Origin: Sorangium aterium
Lineage (GTDB): Bacteria > Myxococcota_A > Polyangia > Polyangiales > Polyangiaceae
Direction: 5' to 3'
Length of the DNA stretch: 64,000 nucleotides
Assembly: GCF_028368935.1 (NCBI RefSeq)
Contig: NZ_JAQNDK010000001.1
Span: 2,418,001-2,482,000, forward strand
Of this stretch, positions 59,175 to 64,000 are shown piece after piece. Each line of letters opens with the position of its first letter. Within the stretch, counting starts at the first letter, position 1. Under the pieces are notes generated by a model. The model was given only the letters and a program-made list of their open reading frames with translations, was not told where the DNA came from and did not search any database. A program made the position numbers and the translations under genes.

Positions 59175-61358
59175 TCAACCTGCCGAAGAACCGTCGATGC
59201 CGGCGTCCGCCGGTGGGATCTCGACGAGCGCGCGCAGGATGGCGCCGCTCGATTTCGCGCTCGCGAGCTTGACCCCATAGACGTTGGCGCCCGCGAGGTC
59301 CGCGTCGCGCAGATCGGCGCCCTCGACGTTGGCGCACGGCAGGCTCGCCTCCTTCAGCTTCGCCGCGCGCAGGACGGCGCCCGCGAGGTTGGCGCCCGCG
59401 AGGCTCGCTCGCGAGATATCGGCCTTCGTCGCGTTGATGTCCGCGAGGCACGCCCGATCGAAGACGGCCTCGACGAGGCGCGCTTGCCGCAGGTCGGCGC
59501 CCTCGAGCGACGCGTCCTCGAAGCGCGCGCGCGACCCCTTCGCGAAGGCGAGGTCGGCGTTCTTGAGGAGCGCGGAGGAGAGCTGCGCGCGGTCCAGCGT
59601 GGCGCGGGAGAGATCGGCGCGCGTCAGATCGGCCGCGTGGAGGCTCGCGTCCGTCAGATCCGTACCGCTCATATTCGCCCCGGAGAGGCGCGCCGACGCG
59701 AAGTTGCATCGGGTGAGCGTCGAGCCGGCGAGGTTCAGGCGCTCGAGCGAGGCGCCGCTGAAGTCGATGCCGTCGAGCTCGGCGCCCGCGAGCTCCAGGT
59801 CGTGGAGCGGCTGGCCGCTCCTGAGGCGGGCGAGCAACGTTGCGCGGAGGCCCCGGATCTCCGGCTCGGGCGACGTGGCGGCGGGTGAGGTCGCGGCGGG
59901 CGACGCCACAGCGGGCGCGGCGGGCGTGCCGAGCGAAGCCACAGCGGGCGCGGTGGGCGAAGCCACAGCGGGCGCGGCGCGCGTGGCAAACGAGGCTGCA
60001 GCGGGCGCGGCCGGGGCGTGCGGTGGTGCGACAGGCCCGGCAGTGTTCTCGGTGATCGCCGTCACCGTGAGGTCGAGGGGCGCAACACCAAGCGGTGGTG
60101 CATCGAGGTTTGTCGGGCCGCTCGCCATGGCGACGGGCAGCGGAGGCAGCGGCGCCAGGTGCGGACGGGCGCTCCAGGGCGCCCCCGGGATCGCTGTCAC
60201 CGGGGAAGCACGCCCGCTGCCGGGCGCGGCGAGCGCGAACGGCGACTTCATCTTCCTGTCCACGACGAGGCCGCTGTCGCGGGCATCGACCGTGTTGTCG
60301 TCGACCACCAGCGTCCTGGCGATCGGCCGCTCGCCCGCGACGGGGCCGAGCGCTCCATGCCGGCGATGGGGCGGCGAAGGCGCGGCCGCTGCAGAAGGCC
60401 ACGCCAGGGGCTGCCCCGGCATCTCGACGCCCGCGACCACGCGCATGCGGGCCGGCGTGTCGCCCGCCAGCAGGGCGACGTTCCCTCGCCAGAGCACGGA
60501 GCAGAGCAGCCGGTCGGCGTCGATGGTCAGCGTGTCGGCGACGAGCTCGACCGGCTGCCCGTGGTCCTCCCCTTCCGGCCCGGCCCGGTAGAGCCGCGCG
60601 AGCCCGCGGGCCGAAGGCAGGCTGGACCGGAGCCACGGCCAATGCGGGTGCAGGCCCTCGAGGAAGATCCACTCGTCGCCGCGGAGGAGGTCGATCTGCT
60701 GATCCGCAGGCGCGGCGTGGAAGTACCGGAAGTCGAAGCTGCCATCGAGATCCAGCGCCGGAGGGTCGGCCGCCTGATCCCGCGCAAGGAGATGCCGCCG
60801 CGGGGCCCAGTGCCTCGCGATCGGGCCGAAGCCCGCCGGCCGCATCGGATCGCCCGGATCGACGATGCTCGGCAGCGCAGCGTCGGAGCCCACGCCCACC
60901 GGGTTCACATCGAGACGTGGGCCGCCGAACGCGCGCTCGTACACGAGCGGCATCCTGCTGAACGGACGGGGGCTCGGCGCCTCTCGCGTGCGGTCGCCGA
61001 AGACATGAAGCGTCTTGTTGAGGATCCAGCGGCCATCGCGGAAGAGCGCGAGCCGCACCGGGAGAGCCGTGGCGGTCGTTCCCGCGGGCGCGCAGGCGTG
61101 CCCGCGCACAATGACCCCGGCGCCCGGCAGGTAGGGTGCTGTCTCACTGGCCTCTTCGAGGCTGCCCCACCCCTCCCGAAGCTGGTCGGTGCGGACCAGA
61201 TCGGCCGCTGCGGCGAGCTCTGCGCTCCTGTCGTGCACGAGGGCAAAGGTGGCCTTGACGACGACGGTGAGCCGCTCTGCGCCCCGCATGCGCCACAGGA
61301 CGGCGCCGCAGGCGGATGGCGACAGGGCGACGACGGAGAGGGGCCAGGGCGATTGCAC
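59175..61358 (-). CDS. DUF2169 plus pentapeptide-repeat fusion protein (727 aa)
   Basis: 727 residues from GTG 61358. DUF2169 region about 1-290 (LTVVVKATFALVHDRSAELA, LVYERAFGGPRLDVNPVGVG, FHAAPADQQIDLLRGDEWIF). A Pro/Ala linker contains several APAVASP units (about 450-500). Pentapeptide repeats run from about 520 to 710 (LHDLELAGAELDGIDFSGAS to ADLRDADLAGANVYGVKLAS). First gene of the eight-gene minus-strand unit. The low-complexity linker and the different spacing distinguish it from the 880-residue paralogue. Confidence 0.9.
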   Translation of the reverse strand: MQSPWPLSVVALSPSACGAVLWRMRGAERLTVVVKATFALVHDRSAELAAAADLVRTDQLREGWGSLEEASETAPYLPGAGVIVRGHACAPAGTTATALPVRLALFRDGRWILNKTLHVFGDRTREAPSPRPFSRMPLVYERAFGGPRLDVNPVGVGSDAALPSIVDPGDPMRPAGFGPIARHWAPRRHLLARDQAADPPALDLDGSFDFRYFHAAPADQQIDLLRGDEWIFLEGLHPHWPWLRSSLPSARGLARLYRAGPEGEDHGQPVELVADTLTIDADRLLCSVLWRGNVALLAGDTPARMRVVAGVEMPGQPLAWPSAAAAPSPPHRRHGALGPVAGERPIARTLVVDDNTVDARDSGLVVDRKMKSPFALAAPGSGRASPVTAIPGAPWSARPHLAPLPPLPVAMASGPTNLDAPPLGVAPLDLTVTAITENTAGPVAPPHAPAAPAAASFATRAAPAVASPTAPAVASLGTPAAPAVASPAATSPAATSPEPEIRGLRATLLARLRSGQPLHDLELAGAELDGIDFSGASLERLNLAGSTLTRCNFASARLSGANMSGTDLTDASLHAADLTRADLSRATLDRAQLSSALLKNADLAFAKGSRARFEDASLEGADLRQARLVEAVFDRACLADINATKADISRASLAGANLAGAVLRAAKLKEASLPCANVEGADLRDADLAGANVYGVKLASAKSSGAILRALVEIPPADAGIDGSSAG

Positions 61359-61455
61359 GACGCGTGGTCACGGGGCCCACGCACCTCGACGGCAGCGAAG
61401 GGCTCTGAGCCGCTCAACATAACCTCGCTCGCCTATCGGGCGCAAGCGCGGGACC

Positions 61456-61815
61456 TCACCGGAGGCCGCTCGCGGTCGGGTTCTCTCGCGGGAGCATGGC
61501 GCGGTGAAGAGGCTCCGGTGATCGCCGTGTGTGGGGTTGTCGGGGGCCAAGATCCAACCTCGATTCGAAAGCCAAGCTCCTCGTGGCGGCCGCCTTCGTC
61601 ACCGGGACCACCTGCCCGGCTCTCGCATGGCCCAGCGCATCGACGAGGGACGCCGAGAAGAGAACCACGGGAAGGCCAATCCCCATCAACTCGAGGCAGA
61701 GAGCCACGACCATCGGATTCGAACTCCCCCCGCGCCATGGGAGGAGCGCGGCAGTGGCGACGGCGCTGGCCATGATGCCAGCCAGACGCGAGGCGGTCGC
61801 AATCGAATCGAGATG
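61456..61815 (-). pseudogene. Truncated membrane-protein remnant abutting repeat element D
   Basis: One minus-strand frame encodes three hydrophobic runs with high third-position GC: SIATASRLAGIMASAVATAA, then NPMVVALCLELMGIGLPVVL, then FSASLVDALGHARAGQVVPV. Upstream it runs straight into element D, whose hexamers are read as DHDHVHVNV-type residues, so any original start is gone. The N-terminal side appears to have been cut by the repeat. No family can be named. Rest of the 704-bp gap 61359-62062: no gene. Confidence 0.4.
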
Positions 61816-61816
61816 T

Positions 61817-61974
<158 letters not shown>

Positions 61975-62062
61975 AACGCGGCGCGACGCTTGGCTAACGC
62001 CTATGCTCCCCTACCGAGCGGCCCTCGACGGCATCGCCTAACAGCACCGCGCCGGCGCCCCC

Positions 62063-63700
62063 TCAGCGCGCCAGACGGTACGTCGCGTCGAACGGCGAGC
62101 CGCCCTGCGGCACCTCCCGCGCGACGCCGCGCTCCGGGTTCGCCGCGAGGTGGCGCAGGACCCAGAAGACCGTCTCGACGTCGTCCGTGCCCGCCGCCTT
62201 CGCGACCTCCGCGAGCGACAGCGCGCGGCCCGCGCTCGCGCCGAGCGCCGCGAGCACCTTGGCCTGCAGGTCGAGCACCTCCTGCGCCGCCTTCTTGCCG
62301 GCCTCGACGCCGGGCTGGTGGTACGCGTTGATGCCCACGAGCGACGCGTACAGGCCCACCGCGCGCTCGTAGAGCGCGATCAGCATGCCGACGGCGCGCG
62401 CGTCGACCGTGTCGATCGTGATCGTGATCGACTCGCGCCCGCTCTCGGTCAGCGCCTTGCGCGTCCCCTGGAGGAAGCCGTCGAGGTAGTCGCCCGTCGT
62501 GACGCCGGGGTCGACCTCGAGCACGCCGCGCGACGGCGCGCGATCCCGCAGCACCTCGATGAACGTGACGAAGAAGTTGTCGAGCCCGTCACGGAGCTGC
62601 TGCACGTACGCGTGCTGATCCGTCGAGCCCTTGTTGCCGTACACGGCGATGCCCTGGAAGACCTCCTTGCCCTGCCGATCGAGCCGCTTGCCGAGCGACT
62701 CCATCACGAGCTGCTGGAGGTAGCGCGAGAAGAGCTCGAGCCGGTCCTTGTAGGGCAGCAGCACCATGTCCTTCCGGCCCACGCCGCCCGTCGCCGAGTA
62801 CCAGGCGAGCGCGAGCAGCGCCGCCGGGTTCCGGGGCACCTCCTTCGAGCGCGTGGCCTCGTCCGTCTCGCGCGCCCCCTGCAGCATCTCGACGATCGAC
62901 AGCCCCTGGAGCGCCGCCGGCAGCAGGCCGACCGCAGAGAGCTCGCTCGTGCGACCGCCGACCCAGTCCCACATCGGGAAGCGGGCGAGGAAGCCGTGCT
63001 TCGTCGCGTACCGGTCGAGCTCGCTGCCGTCCCCCGTCACCGCGACCGCGTGCGCGCCGAGCGAGAGGCCGAGCCGACGGTACGCCGCCTCGAGCTCGAG
63101 CATTCCGTTGCGCGTCTCCTTCGTCCCGCCCGACTTCGAGATGATCACCGCGAGCGTCGCGCCGAGATCGTCCCCGATGGCGTCCAGCGTGCGATCGATC
63201 CCGTCGGGATCCGTGTTGTCGAAGAAATGGATCTGCATCCGGTCGGCCGGCGTCCCCAGCGCCGAGGCGACGAACTGAGGCCCGAGCGCCGAGCCGCCGA
63301 TCCCGACGACGAGCACCCTGCTGAAGCGGGCCGACCGCTCCGGCCGGACCCGCGCCGCGTGAACGTCCGCGGCGAAGCTCAGGATCCGCGCGTTCGTCTC
63401 CTCGATCGCCGCGCGGAGCGCCGCCTCGGGCGCGAGCTCCGGCGCGCGCAGCCAGTAGTGGCCGACCCGGCGGCCCTCGTCAGGATTCGCGATGCTCCCG
63501 CCCTCGAGCGCCGCCATCTCGGCCAGCGCCGCCTGAATCCGCGGTTCCATCGTGGTAAAAAAGTCGCTCCCGAAGCGGATCCGGCTCACGTCCAGCCAGA
63601 GACCGAGGCTGGGATCGTGGAAGAGGTGGTCCCGGAAGCGATCGAAGGGGAGGACGGCGGGCGCCGGTCCTCGACCCGGGGTTCTGCGGTCTTGATCCAT
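62063..63700 (-). CDS. pgi: Glucose-6-phosphate isomerase
   Basis: 545 residues from ATG 63700. Interconverts glucose-6-phosphate and fructose-6-phosphate, cytosolic. SIS domains are recognisable: [60 protein letters not shown] (signature), and [20 protein letters not shown], with the His of the second signature. The length fits the delta-proteobacterial/cyanobacterial type. The C-terminal ~50 residues ([19 protein letters not shown]-like) form a small helical add-on. Divergent from the 2-oxoglutarate dehydrogenase gene. Confidence 0.95.
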   Translation of the reverse strand: MDQDRRTPGRGPAPAVLPFDRFRDHLFHDPSLGLWLDVSRIRFGSDFFTTMEPRIQAALAEMAALEGGSIANPDEGRRVGHYWLRAPELAPEAALRAAIEETNARILSFAADVHAARVRPERSARFSRVLVVGIGGSALGPQFVASALGTPADRMQIHFFDNTDPDGIDRTLDAIGDDLGATLAVIISKSGGTKETRNGMLELEAAYRRLGLSLGAHAVAVTGDGSELDRYATKHGFLARFPMWDWVGGRTSELSAVGLLPAALQGLSIVEMLQGARETDEATRSKEVPRNPAALLALAWYSATGGVGRKDMVLLPYKDRLELFSRYLQQLVMESLGKRLDRQGKEVFQGIAVYGNKGSTDQHAYVQQLRDGLDNFFVTFIEVLRDRAPSRGVLEVDPGVTTGDYLDGFLQGTRKALTESGRESITITIDTVDARAVGMLIALYERAVGLYASLVGINAYHQPGVEAGKKAAQEVLDLQAKVLAALGASAGRALSLAEVAKAAGTDDVETVFWVLRHLAANPERGVAREVPQGGSPFDATYRLAR

Positions 63701-63844
63701 GGCCCCCCTTCTACCGCTTCTCCCTACCGTTTCTCCAGGCGGTCGAACCCCTTGCCCGGACGATGTTCCGGCCCACGAGGCGGAGTCATCGGAAAACGAC
63801 TCTAGCGTGCCGGCCCGACACGCGTTATTTGCAGCCCGACCACG

Positions 63845-64000
63845 ATGCAGCTTGATTTCGGAATCAATGCAGGGCTCGTCGAGGAGCTCTATGCCCAGTA
63901 CCTCGAGAACCCGGAGTCGGTAGACCCCGGCTGGCGCTCGTTTTTCGAGGGAAAGAACGGCGGAGCGACGCCGAGCAGGCTGCCCGCTCCGGCGCCGCCG
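63845..64000 (+). CDS. sucA: 2-oxoglutarate dehydrogenase E1, N-terminal part (cut by window edge)
   Basis: First 52 codons from ATG 63845. [20 protein letters not shown] followed by WRSFFEG is the standard N-terminal peptide of E1 of the 2-oxoglutarate dehydrogenase complex (TCA cycle), which binds the E2 partner. A Pro/Ala linker begins just before the window ends (RLPAPAPP). The 144-bp gap to pgi contains the promoters of both. Confidence 0.88.
   Translation, partial: MQLDFGINAGLVEELYAQYLENPESVDPGWRSFFEGKNGGATPSRLPAPAPP

Noticed and set aside
61710-61732. tRNA T-arm-like sequence (GATTCGAACTCC)
   Set aside because: The flanking bases do not form the 5-bp T stem and no acceptor or anticodon arm is present; the sequence lies inside a coding remnant.

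Overview
The window is chromosomal DNA of a very GC-rich bacterium. Most features point to a Sorangium-like myxobacterium (Polyangiales): very high third-position GC, many secreted lipoproteins with Gly/Ser-rich linkers after the anchor cysteine, a Hanks-type Ser/Thr kinase with a C-terminal membrane anchor, MopE-type metal-binding lipoproteins, and DUF2169/pentapeptide type VI secretion (T6SS) accessory genes. The taxonomic placement is inference, not a database result.

Layout. 1-10 kb: the start of a protoporphyrinogen oxidase gene, a malic enzyme, an STAS-like protein, a membrane protein with winged-helix-like domains, an exopolyphosphatase/HD gene broken by one missing base, and small envelope genes. 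10-24 kb: a vWA lipoprotein, a MORN-like protein, a sulfur operon (MBL-rhodanese plus two YeeE/YedE half-transporters), a lipoprotein, a methyltransferase, a Pro/Ala repeat protein, an Lrp regulator with a GNAT fusion, a class-3 lipase that has lost its serine, and an ABC-F ATPase. 24-33 kb: kinase, TPR protein, then three paralogous lipoproteins with a MopE-like lipoprotein between them. 33-37 kb: a TetR regulator with twin 16-bp palindromic operators and a heterodimeric ABC exporter in one operon. 37-50 kb: RidA/LysR, an aminotransferase, a membrane pyrophosphatase, a DUF1810 protein and several surface lipoproteins. 50-61 kb: an eight-gene T6SS cargo-type operon (DUF2169-pentapeptide, VgrG, membrane protein, DUF2169-pentapeptide, pentapeptide, DUF3540, PAAR-like DUF4150, unknown). 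62-64 kb: glucose-6-phosphate isomerase diverging from the start of a 2-oxoglutarate dehydrogenase E1 gene.

The most unusual signal is a family of non-coding elements built from hexamers of the form CGTNNN, present four times (about 37.3, 50.0, 50.6 and 61.9 kb). Two copies fold into long hairpins around the same 19-nt core and share an outer border sequence, in opposite orientations. A third copy has a variant of the core. A four-helix-bundle (23S IVS/bAvd-like) gene sits exactly between two copies, and a truncated membrane-protein remnant abuts another. This looks like an undescribed interspersed element family.

Other points of interest are two very long GC-rich hairpins between the divergent ABC-F and kinase genes, short tandem repeats in several intergenic regions, and the remnant of a P-loop kinase gene.
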